Assembly (NCBI GenBank): GCA_027559495.1
Contig: JAMXSV010000021.1
Coordinates: forward strand, 186,001-250,000
From: Aurifilum marmelostoma
Taxonomy: Eukaryota > Ascomycota > Sordariomycetes > Diaporthales > Cryphonectriaceae
Reading direction: 5' to 3'
DNA: 64,000 nucleotides
In this document: positions 37,967-46,830 of the stretch, one piece after another
How positions within the stretch are numbered: the first letter of the stretch is position 1
How the letters are laid out: each line of letters begins with the position of its first letter
The notes under the pieces: model-generated
What the model was told of the DNA's origin: nothing
Seen by the model: only the letters and a program-made list of their open reading frames with translations
The model's database searches: none
Program-made: the position numbers and the translations under genes

Positions 37967-40420
37967 TTACCCCCTCGCGGTGGCTCCTGTGCCCCAGCTG
38001 CCGACCAGTGCCATGGCCTTTGCGTCGCCCAGCGCGACCCTGTCGTCGCGGAGGGTGTCGGCCAGGCACCTCCACGGCTCCCTGCTGCCGCCCCACCTGA
38101 GCAGGTTCTCCTTGAGCTGCTCCCCGTTCTCCCGGCTGACGGCGGCCCCGTCCCGGCCAGACCTGAAGACCTGCTCCCACACCCTCTCGGCCAGCACGCG
38201 GTCGAACAGGTAGCTGTAGTAGGTGCTCCCGTAGCCGAACAGGTGGCCAAAGAAGCCCTGCCAGCTGGTGTTGGGCGGGTCGGCGGGCGTGTGGCCGTAC
38301 CTGGACTGGATGTTCCAGTAGGTGCGCGACGAGTCGAAGTCGGGCCGCAGCACGCGCCGCGAGTGGTACGACTGGTCCAGCATGGCCAGCAGGATCTGGT
38401 TCTCGTTGTCGGTGCCCTCGAACAGCCTCGACTGCCGTAGCTTCTCCACCACCATGTCGTGGTTGAGCGGCTCGTCCGTCTCGTGGTGGCGCGCAAACAG
38501 CCGCAGCACCTCGGGGTCCGCACAGAAGTGCTCCATCAGCGTCGACGGCAGCTCCGCCAGGTCCGTCGCGCACCGCGTGCCCGACACGTTCTGCAGCGAC
38601 GTCCGCGCCAGGATGCTGTGGATGGCGTGGCCCATCTCGTGGAAGAGCGTCTCCACCTGTGCGTACGTCAGGAAGGCCGGCTTGTCGCCCGCGCCGCTGT
38701 TGTGCGGGAAGTCGCAGACCAGCGCGATCGTCGGCAGCTGCTTCAGCGTGCCGTCCCTGCCCCGCGACATGGCCATGCCGTCGTTGGCCGCCTCCTCCGG
38801 GGAGGCGAAGCCGGGCAGCCCGTCTGCAGCGGCCTGCCGGACCGCCGACTCGGCCTCCTCGAGCTCGCGGCCCTCGATCTCCCGCGAGCACCGCACGGTA
38901 AAGTGCGCCGGGTTGGGCGACTTGTCCCCCCTGTAGAAGAGGTCACAGTACAGGACGGCGACGTGCCCGTCCGTGTCGGACATGACGTCGAGCCGCCGCA
39001 CATCGGGGTGCCAGGTCTCGCCGGGCATCGTCTCCTGGGGCACGAGGCGGATCCCGTACAGGCGCGTGAAGAGCCTCGAGAGGCCCTGCATGACGGTGCC
39101 CAGCGAGAAGTAGGCAGACAGGAAGTCGTCGCGCCGCGCCTTGGACCTCATGGCCTCGCGGATCAGGTTCATGTAGTAGTCCTTGTCCCAGGGCCGGAGC
39201 GGGCCGGACGAGGACCTGTTTGTCTTCTTCATGGTGAGCAGGGTGTCCATCTCGCGCTGCACGACGGGGGCGTTGTTCCGGCTCAGGGCCCTCAGGAACT
39301 CCCCGACGGCCTCGGGGGTCTTGGCCATCATCCTGTCGCGCAGTGCCATGTGCCCGTAGCTCTCGAAGCCGGACAGCTCGGCCAGCTCGGCCCGCAGCCT
39401 GAGCAGCTCCTCGAGGCGCTGGACCGACTCAGGAGAGGCGGTGCGCGACGCCATGAAGATGGACTTGCGCGTCTGTTCGTGGTGCACCGTGCGCAGCGCG
39501 TGCGAGGCCTCGGGGCTCAGGGTGGGCAGGTAGATCTGGCCGCGCCTGGACAGCTTCTGGGCGAGCCTCGGGTCAAACCCCTGGAAGTTGATGCTGGGGA
39601 GGTTCAGGACCGGGTGCCTGGGGGCCATCTGCTCGACGAACTGCTGGCCGACGTCGCCGATCCTGGACGACAGCTCGACGAACTTGTCCCTGGCACCCTG
39701 CGGCAGGTTCACCGCCGACTTGGTAAAGTCCAGCCTCAGGATCTCGGCCACGGCCTTCTCCTCCTCGGTCCAGGTGGCCGTCACCGCCGGGTCCGCCATC
39801 GCCCTGCCCAGCTGCTCGTTCAGCCCCGTGGTGGTGTTGAGCTGGTTCATGTACTGGTACACGATGCCCCAGGCCTCGGAGGCTGCCGACTGCATCTGGC
39901 GGTCCGGGTGTGTGACGCGCACAAAGTCGGACAGGTCGATGACCCTGCACAGGAGGTCTGACAGCCTGTCCATGTCGCGCACGATCTCCTTGTACTCGGA
40001 CAGCGAGGTCGCCCGTAGGACCCTGTCGACGATGGTCTGGGCGCGTGCCAGCGAGACCCGGGCGAAGGCGAGGAAGCCCTGGGGCTCGGTGAGGTAGGCA
40101 TTGCGGAAGAGACCGACGCGGGGTTTGGCCCTGGAGGCGCGGGAGAAGTCCCGCCATGCTGGCTGGGAGTCGAAGATCTTGCGGAGGGTGGCATCGTCGT
40201 GCCTCGTGCTGGTGGTGACCTGTGCTATCGAGCCAAGTATGGACTTTGGCTGCTGAGGCGAGGAAGAGCATGTGGATGTGTCCTCAGGCTGAGATGATGT
40301 AGAAGGGCTTGCTGCAGCAGTACTGAGCTGCAGCCGTGTTGTGTGTCGCCCCCCCAGCCGTAGACATCTTGAGCAGACCCATGATGCCGACGCTGCTGGG
40401 CGCTGGACGAACCTGATCAT
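37967..40420 (-). CDS. OCT1: Mitochondrial intermediate peptidase (M3 metallopeptidase)
   Basis: Matrix protease that trims an octapeptide from some imported precursors after the main processing peptidase has cut. The open frame extends upstream to about 40603, but the natural start is the ATG at 40420: from there MIRFVQRPAASASWVCSR is an Arg/Ser/Ala-rich mitochondrial targeting sequence. This gives 817 residues, within the usual length of the family. Central M3 domain: the zinc site FHEMGHAIHSIL (HExxH) near residue 580, followed by ELPSTLMEHFC, which supplies the third ligand Glu. Further family blocks are RVGLFRNAYLTEPQGFLAF, LPSINFQGFDPRLAQ and YLFDRVLAERVWEQVF. No intron and no frame defect. 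It is transcribed divergently from a MICOS gene 716 bp away. Confidence 0.95.
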   Translation of the reverse strand: MIRFVQRPAASASWVCSRCLRLGGRHTTRLQLSTAAASPSTSSQPEDTSTCSSSPQQPKSILGSIAQVTTSTRHDDATLRKIFDSQPAWRDFSRASRAKPRVGLFRNAYLTEPQGFLAFARVSLARAQTIVDRVLRATSLSEYKEIVRDMDRLSDLLCRVIDLSDFVRVTHPDRQMQSAASEAWGIVYQYMNQLNTTTGLNEQLGRAMADPAVTATWTEEEKAVAEILRLDFTKSAVNLPQGARDKFVELSSRIGDVGQQFVEQMAPRHPVLNLPSINFQGFDPRLAQKLSRRGQIYLPTLSPEASHALRTVHHEQTRKSIFMASRTASPESVQRLEELLRLRAELAELSGFESYGHMALRDRMMAKTPEAVGEFLRALSRNNAPVVQREMDTLLTMKKTNRSSSGPLRPWDKDYYMNLIREAMRSKARRDDFLSAYFSLGTVMQGLSRLFTRLYGIRLVPQETMPGETWHPDVRRLDVMSDTDGHVAVLYCDLFYRGDKSPNPAHFTVRCSREIEGRELEEAESAVRQAAADGLPGFASPEEAANDGMAMSRGRDGTLKQLPTIALVCDFPHNSGAGDKPAFLTYAQVETLFHEMGHAIHSILARTSLQNVSGTRCATDLAELPSTLMEHFCADPEVLRLFARHHETDEPLNHDMVVEKLRQSRLFEGTDNENQILLAMLDQSYHSRRVLRPDFDSSRTYWNIQSRYGHTPADPPNTSWQGFFGHLFGYGSTYYSYLFDRVLAERVWEQVFRSGRDGAAVSRENGEQLKENLLRWGGSREPWRCLADTLRDDRVALGDAKAMALVGSWGTGATARG

Positions 40421-41136
40421 GACCTCTGCGGCGGTTGTTGTGGTGATGGTCGTGACAGCGGTGGTGTTGAGGGGCTTCTTGGTCTCGTCTTCTCGAATAT
40501 AATTGTCATTGCCCTTGTCGGTGGTGAACAGGATGTATATAGAGCAGAAGAAAACAATTGGAGACAGACCAGCAGCAGTAGAGGGTGTTGGGCTCGTCAC
40601 CAAACGACGACGACGAGGAGGAGGAGGAGAGCAACAAGAGAGAGAGATTGTGTGTGTGTGAGTGAGTGAGTGTGCTTGGGAGAACTTTCACAAGTCGCCG
40701 ATCTTAGGCCGAAGTGACAGTGCCGGTGCCGTGGTACTTTGGTCGAGGGGCTCTGCTGGGCGTGCTGTGGTGCGGTGCTGGTGTACCTCGATGTACCTCT
40801 GTACCCTGTCGCCCATGACGGAATAACGCTCTCGTTCTGCTCAAATTTTTAGGAGCTCCCCCCCCCCCCCCGGCTACAGAAGAGAGAGGGAGCAACCAAT
40901 CCACTGCTGCCGCTGCTTGCTCCCGGGAAGAGCCGCCAGCCCCAGCTGCACTACACCACTAAACTCGGCCCAGGTTCAGTTCATCCACCCGCTGGAATAC
41001 AGCGCCCGCCTACTTTCCAGGTCCCCCCAAAAATCAACCCCAACCAACACACCCACCTCCGCCGACCCAAGACAACCACCAACCACCCCTCTGACGTTGG
41101 TCCGAGTATCTCCAGGATAATCAATTAGGGTTCGCG
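40421..41136. promoter_or_regulatory. Divergent promoter region, OCT1 / ApoO-family MICOS gene
   Basis: 716 bp between two ATGs pointing outwards. Both genes encode mitochondrial proteins. The region contains a CT/GT-rich leader on the OCT1 side, a C run near 40859-40870, and a C/A-rich leader on the MICOS side. No specific factor site is claimed. Confidence 0.6.
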
Positions 41137-42075
41137 ATGGCGTCAAGAGTCCTGCTGCAACGGGTGAGGACCCCTTCCCATTCCTCCTGGCCCTCAATTG
41201 GGTCGCGTGAGGTCTGAGCTGTGAGCGAGCTTTCTGAACCTGCTGCTAACCCACGAGGGAATTCTCTCTCTCGCATCGCAAAGCATGCCGCGCCGTTGAC
41301 AGCCTCCCTCCTCGCCGGAGGTGTGGCCCTCTACCCACGAGTCGCCCACGCGGAGGCCCCAGAACCATACAGCTCCAAGAAGCCCATATACGACGACCTC
41401 GACGCCGTGCCCACCACAGCCACCCTGCCACCACCGCCGGCCAAGCAGCCGTCGCGGGATGCCCCGTCCAGCCCAGCCTCGACCATCGTCGCGTCCTCCG
41501 AGACCTCGTCCTCGCCGGCACCCCAGCAGGAGGTCATCGTCCGCCAGCAGGCCCGGGGCCCGACGCCCACCGACCGTCTGGCCTCGCAGATCCGCGACGC
41601 GCGCCTCTTCCTGTACCGGCAGGCGTGCGAGGCCGAGGATGCCGTGAACCGGGCCATGGACCGGGCCTTCCACCTGGAGAAGTCCTTCACCGACACCGTG
41701 GCAGGTCTGGCGCCGCCCGCCGAGTCGGGGGAGAAGCTGATGCCGGGCCTGGTGTACGTGCTGGTGGCAGCCATGGCGGGCAGCATCGTCACGCGCCGGA
41801 GCAACATCCTGCTGCGGGCCGCGGTGCCCGTGGCGTTCGGCGTCGGCATGGGCTGGACCGCGCTGCCTGTCACCATGGGCAACGTGAGCGAGCTGGCGTG
41901 GCGGTACGAGCAGCGGTTCCCGGCCGTGGCGGAGGGCCACATCAAGACGAGGGAGGCGTGGCAGAACGGCATCAGCTTTGCCAAGGCGCACCGGCAGGTG
42001 GCGGTGGACGCGGTGGGGGAGAAGGTCAAGGGCGCGCGGGAGACGGTCGAGGACTGGGTCAGGAAGGGAAAATGA
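41137..42075 (+). CDS. MICOS complex subunit, apolipoprotein O (Mic26/Mic27) family
   Basis: Inner-membrane protein of the MICOS complex, which holds crista junctions and binds cardiolipin. Exon 1 (41137-41163) encodes MASRVLLQR, the start of a presequence. Exon 2 continues HAAPLTASLLAGGVALYPRV. After a Pro/Ser-rich linker comes the ApoO domain: DRLASQIRDARLFLYRQACE, then AMDRAFHLEKSFTDTVAGL, a membrane segment LMPGLVYVLVAAMAGSIVTRR, and a second one VPVAFGVGMGWTALPVTMGNV. The C terminus is an amphipathic helix (VGEKVKGARETVEDWVRKGK). About 272 residues. The acceptor used here (41283, GCAAAG) keeps the frame but is weak. A better branch/acceptor pair (TGCTAAC...CGAG at 41257) would need a one-base frame change, so the first 15-20 residues are uncertain. 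Confidence 0.86.
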
Positions 42076-43670
42076 AGGGGGTATGAAAGGGGTTTGTCCT
42101 GGTTTGATTGGGGTTGTGATGGACGCCGGTAGTGGAGGATGGGGAGCAGCACATGTACCATACAGGAGGCATAGACAAATCTATTACTTTGTTGCCGTGT
42201 ATCAGCTTTGGACAATTCTACTGGGTTTGCAATGAGAAGGCCTGTCAAGGTCAAGTTCATAACATGAGCATGATTTTTTTTTTTTTTTTGGATTAGGTCA
42301 AAGGTGTAATGAAGCTCTGGTCTTTCTGTCTGCTACATGTGAATATCTTGTGTATACATATGAAGACAAGATACTGTGAGACATATACACATTACTCTGG
42401 GTAGTACATGTAAAGATTAGTCCAGAGGTGTTCACTTCTTGTATCAATGTCAGACACAATGTCGCATCGGCCCCCTCAAACCGTCTTCCTCCCATATTCA
42501 TCCCTCCAACCCCTGAGGTGGCATCTCTTGAAACTTTTCTGGTTGCACTCCTGGTTGCTCGGACGTCTCAGCACATGCAGCCTCTCCAGAATGGTGGTGT
42601 GAATGTGTCCAGGTAGAGTATAGAGTAGGAGAATGAGGAAGGATTCTTGTGTGTGGCTTGTTCAATTCCTTTCCTTGCTGGCTCGAGTCTGTCCAGCCCC
42701 CAAGGCCAAGCTTGATCACCCTGCCACAGCAGAAGCTGTGTAGCAAGTAGGGATAAGAGAGTTATCCAGAGCAGAAAATAAAAGGAATAAAAACATCCCG
42801 TGAGTAAGTGATACAGTCTGACAGGTAATAGAGTACAGTACTTAGTGCTGCCGCCCAGCCGGACCCCGTGGACTGGATCGGGCTGGGCTGGGCTCGATAA
42901 GGATGCACTCTGGATTCCTCTCTTCTGTTCCTCTTTTTATTTTAATTGTTGCTTGTCATCTTCATCAACATAAGAAGCCACAATCAAGCCATCTCTCACC
43001 TATACACCTCCTCAATAAAACGACGCCTTGGCCAGAACCTCCCAGAAGTGCCGTCTCACCCGGAATCTAATTATCGTGGCCTTCCGAGGAAAATATGATC
43101 CACAGCAGACGACAGGTCCGGCAGTTTCGGCAGTAATTAGTTCACACCGCAAGAGAGACGAGACGGACAGACAGACAGACAGACACGCCTGAGGTACTTG
43201 TCTCGTGCTTTTGCACCGTCGATTGCGCCCACAGCACGCACATCTCATCCGACAACATTCTTCACTCCGGCAGGGATTTCCTGTGCGGTATTTTACGAGC
43301 CAGGGCTTTCGTCCAGTCTCAAAATCACCCAAGATCCCTCCAGAGACTGGTAGCCCTTCTGATCGAGGATTCATCGTGCATTCTCTGGCCTTGCTTGTTG
43401 TGACGTGGGCCCACGACCAACTTTTGATCCGGATATTCCTTACTTATTACCTCCCCTTCCTTCTGAAGTCTTTCTCTTCTCCCTCCAATTTTTTAACTCT
43501 TAGTTTTAAGTTTAATTATTCCCACGGTGTTTCTTCACACGAATCCTGCCTGTACCCACACGATCGAGCAGACCTCTCCCGGAACTGGATCGTGAGATGA
43601 GAGCCAGTGAGCCCTGGTGAGGAGGAGGAGGAGGACCACCACCACCAACAGCCTCCCTACTGCTGCCTCA
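42076..43670. other. Intergenic spacer downstream of the MICOS gene
   Basis: No gene seen. It contains T runs near 42273, a GACA repeat near 43168-43185, and a T/C-rich leader (about 43430-43600) that precedes the plus-strand open frame beginning at 43671. Confidence 0.55.
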
Positions 43671-44522
43671 ATGACTGCTGCTGCTGCTGCTGCTGCTCCT
43701 GCTGCTGCTCCTGCTGCTGCTCCTGCTGCTGCTCCTGCTGCTGCTCCTGCTGCTGCTCCTGCTGCTCCCGTCAAGGATGGATCCCCAATGTCCTCACCAT
43801 CAACAGCCCGCCAGACCCCTCCCCCACAGCAGCCGCCGGGGGTCGAGACCACGAATAATGCTGCTGCCCCTGGTGACGCGTCGGCTGCAGGCGGGCACCA
43901 CGACGAGGACATGGGGTCCCCACCACCACCACCACCACCCTTGGCGCCGGCTGAGCGGCAGCAACAGTCGTCGTCGGCCTCTGGTGAGGCGAAGGGCTCA
44001 GCAGCCCGGCGGCCCTGGTGGAAGACACGCAGGGCAGTAGTGGCGTACGCTGTCGCTGCCGTGCTGCTTGTGCTGTTTGTGGTGTTGTTGGTCCTGGGAC
44101 TGTTGGGATATCTGAAAAAGGTAGGGCCTCTTTCGAGCAGTCTTCAGGACAATGATGCTGCTGCTGCTGCTTCTTCTATTACTTCTATCACCCCTTCTTC
44201 TTCTTCTTCGTCAAACCCTGGGAAAGCTTTGGCTTCCCCCGTACCGCCTCCATCGTCGGCTTCTATTTCTGGGGTGGTGGGGCCCCCGTCGACGACCCTC
44301 CCAGCTATAAACGCAGTAAGGCAACTGAGCGAGATACCAAGCACCTGGTTTCGTCACTGTAGATCCGTGTTTGCAGTCTGGAAGTGGTCAAGGTCCAGAT
44401 CCAGGTCGAAGGCGTCATGGCCGTGGATCTCTTCTCAGCTCAGCTCCCTCGTCTTGTCTTTCGTCCTTCTTCTTCTTCTCCTCCTCCTCCTGTTCATATA
44501 CATGCACATATATCTGATGTAA
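43671..44522 (+). CDS. Ala/Pro-repeat membrane-anchor open frame (possible alternative first exon of the esterase)
   Basis: An open frame starting at ATG 43671 encodes an (Ala)3-Pro repeat from GCTGCTGCTCCT units, then Pro-rich sequence, then RRPWWKTRR followed by a strong hydrophobic helix (VVAYAVAAVLLVLFVVLLVL) and GYLKK. That is the layout of a type II single-pass anchor. Beyond KK the frame is Ser-rich and ends at 44522 after a Leu run, which looks like non-coding sequence read through. The KK codons end at a GTAGGG donor (44120) in phase 0. An acceptor with branch site (TGCTAAC...GCCCAG) in the same phase lies at 44778 inside the esterase, just after its hydrophobic leader. The segment may therefore be a separate small protein or an alternative exon of the next gene. 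No homologue is recognised. Confidence 0.4.
   Translation: MTAAAAAAAPAAAPAAAPAAAPAAAPAAAPAAPVKDGSPMSSPSTARQTPPPQQPPGVETTNNAAAPGDASAAGGHHDEDMGSPPPPPPPLAPAERQQQSSSASGEAKGSAARRPWWKTRRAVVAYAVAAVLLVLFVVLLVLGLLGYLKKVGPLSSSLQDNDAAAAASSITSITPSSSSSSNPGKALASPVPPPSSASISGVVGPPSTTLPAINAVRQLSEIPSTWFRHCRSVFAVWKWSRSRSRSKASWPWISSQLSSLVLSFVLLLLLLLLLFIYMHIYLM
43677..43769 (+). repeat. GCTGCTGCTCCT minisatellite (codes Ala-Ala-Ala-Pro)
   Basis: About six imperfect 12-bp units of GCT/CCT codons at the start of the membrane-anchor frame. It is likely polymorphic between strains. Confidence 0.85.
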
Positions 44523-44669
44523 TCGAGGCCATGACATGGACTGTTGGTCTTGAATACCCTAGGGACAGTGTCTGGTCTGGTGGTCTCTCCCTCTCTGTCA
44601 TGAAGCAAGGGGACAAGTTCCCCCCTCCTCCTTCTTCTTCTTCTCTCTCCCCTCTCTCTTGAGAGCGAC

Positions 44670-46434
44670 ATGTCTCGACGCACGACTCACCACACAACAG
44701 CAGCCCAGACAGCCTTCACCCTCATCTCCACCGTGCTACTCCTCTACCTGCTCACGTACGGTCTGCTAACCATCGCCCAGCCCGCCCAAAACCCCACCGT
44801 CGACCTGGGATATGCCACCTACGAAGGAAGAGCCCTCGCAGGAGGCATCAACCGCTTCCGCGGCATGCGCTACGCCGCCGCCCCCGTGGGCGACCTGAGG
44901 TGGCGGGCGCCCAGCCCCCCGCCCACCTCGACAGACACCCAGCCGGCCCACGACTTCGGCCCCATCTGCCTCGGCATCTCGGCACCCTACCCGTCCACCG
45001 CCGAGAGCGAGGACTGCCTCTACGTCAACGTGTGGGCCCCCTCGGGCGCCAACGCGACCTCGCGGCTGCCCGTGTGGCTCTTCATCCAGGGCGGCGGCTA
45101 CGTGACCAACGCCAACGCCGACTGGGACGGCGCCGAGGTGGTCAGGCAGTCGGGCAACGAGATCGTCTTTGTCAACTTCAACTACCGCGTCGCGCTGTGG
45201 GGGTTCCTGGCCAGCGCGAGGGTGGGCGCCGACGGGGCCCTCAACGCGGGCCTGCTGGACCAGCGCTTCCTCATGCAGTGGGTCAAGACCAACATCGCCT
45301 CCTTCGGCGGCGACCCGGACAACGTCGTCATCCACGGCGCCTCGGCCGGCGCGGGCTCCGTGGCCCTCCACCTCACCGCCTACGGGGGGCGCGACGACGG
45401 CCTCTTCACCGCCGCCATCGCAGAGTCCGTCTTCTTCCCCGCCCAGCCCTTTGTCGCCCAGCTCGAGTACCAGTTCGACCGCCTCGCCAACGCCACGGGC
45501 TGTACCGCCGCCGCCGACGACAATGACCAGCTCGCCTGCCTCCGCGGCCTAGACACCGCCACCCTCCAGGCCCAGAACATCCCCTTCCCCTTCCCTGGGC
45601 GCGACGCCGCCCCGGAGCCTCTGTTCTACTGGACCCCCTGCGTGGACGGCGACTTCATCCGCGGCCTGCCCTACGACATGTTCGCCGCGGGCAGCTTCGT
45701 CGGCGTGCCCCTCCTCTTCGGCAACGACAACGACGAGGGCTCCGAGTTCGCCACCGACGCCGCCACCAGCGGCGACATGGTCAACTTCCTGCAGAACAAC
45801 TACCCCCTCCTCACCACCAACGACACCGACGCCGTCGTCGCCCTCTACCCTCTCCAGCAGCCCGCCCCCGCCGCCGCCGCCCACGCAGACTGGTTCCCCC
45901 TCCGCCAGCCAGGCCTACGGCGAGGCCACCTTCATCTGCCCCGCCATCACCATCCTCGCCGCCTACGCCGCCTCTGCCGACAGCACCACCGCCCAACAGC
46001 TCTGGAGCTACCGCTACAACGTCCTCGACCAGACCAACGCCGCGGCCGGCCTCGGCGTCCCCCACCTCTGGGAGTCCTACGCCGTCTTCGGCCCCTCCAG
46101 CCTGGCGGGCCGCCCCGCCCCCGCGAGCTACCTCACCTACGACGCCAACGCCGTGCCCCTGGTCATGGACTACTTCCTCTCCTTTGTGAGGACCCGCGAC
46201 CCCAACACGCTGCGGGCCGAGGGGAGCCCGGTCTGGGAGGCGTGGGCCGTGTCGGGCAGTGGCGGCAACGGGAGCAGGATCGTGCTGGAGACGAACACCA
46301 CGCACATGGAGGATGTGAGTGGGGAGCAGCGGGCTCGGTGTGCGTTCTGGGCGGGACTGGCGCCGCGGACGCAGCAGAAGAAGAGGAGTGTCGAATTGTG
46401 GGAGGGGCATCATGTGTTTGGGCATGAGATATGA
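44670..46434 (+). CDS. Type-B carboxylesterase (cholinesterase-like), secreted or membrane-anchored
   Basis: Serine hydrolase of the carboxylesterase B / alpha-beta-hydrolase family. From ATG 44670 the first 37 residues contain a hydrophobic stretch (TAFTLISTVLLLYLLTYGLL) acting as signal peptide or anchor. Then follow the family start VDLGYATYEG, FRGMRYAAAPVGDLRWRAP, SEDCLYVNVWAP (EDCLxLNV signature 2), the oxyanion block FIQGGGYV, and the nucleophile elbow GASAGAGSVALHL (GxSxG). The acid residue is probably Glu in GNDNDEGSEF, and the catalytic His lies in GVPHLWESYAVFG. The frame breaks at the C5 run 45896-45900. With four C it continues DWFPSASQAYGEATFICPA to TGA 46434 (587 residues). Uncorrected, the frame gives Arg/Pro-rich nonsense. 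The substrate cannot be told from sequence. Confidence 0.88.
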
Positions 46435-46830
46435 GCTGAAGAAGAGGGCGTGTGGAATCTGTAAATTCTATATAAGCTCACATAATAATAATTCAGGGAT
46501 GTATATTTATATGTATATACATAAAATCAAGTCAAATATATCAATTTTGGACACTAATTGTATGCTCAACAAGAACATCACTTTTGCAGGTAAAATGTCC
46601 CATGGATACAAATTGTATGTGGTAACAGTGGTATCGAAGTATTAATTAAGTGGTTCTTTTAGAGGCCATGATAAAACTTTATGGGCTCTTTCTCTCTACT
46701 TCAGGCGAGATAGTTTTTTTGATCTCAACATGATCTACTTTTCTTTTTTTTTTTTTGTCTTGAAACCAGCTCAGTCCAGCAAAGCTGTCGTTCATCTTCG
46801 TCTTCATCTTCATCATCTCATCTTTTCTTC
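46435..46830. other. Convergent intergenic spacer
   Basis: AT-rich 3' flanks of two convergent genes. It contains TATA-like alternating sequence and a T run near 46744-46756, and no gene. Confidence 0.6.

Noticed and set aside
38459..39961. 500-codon open frame opposite OCT1
   Set aside because: Exact antisense shadow of the conserved peptidase gene; no domain of its own.
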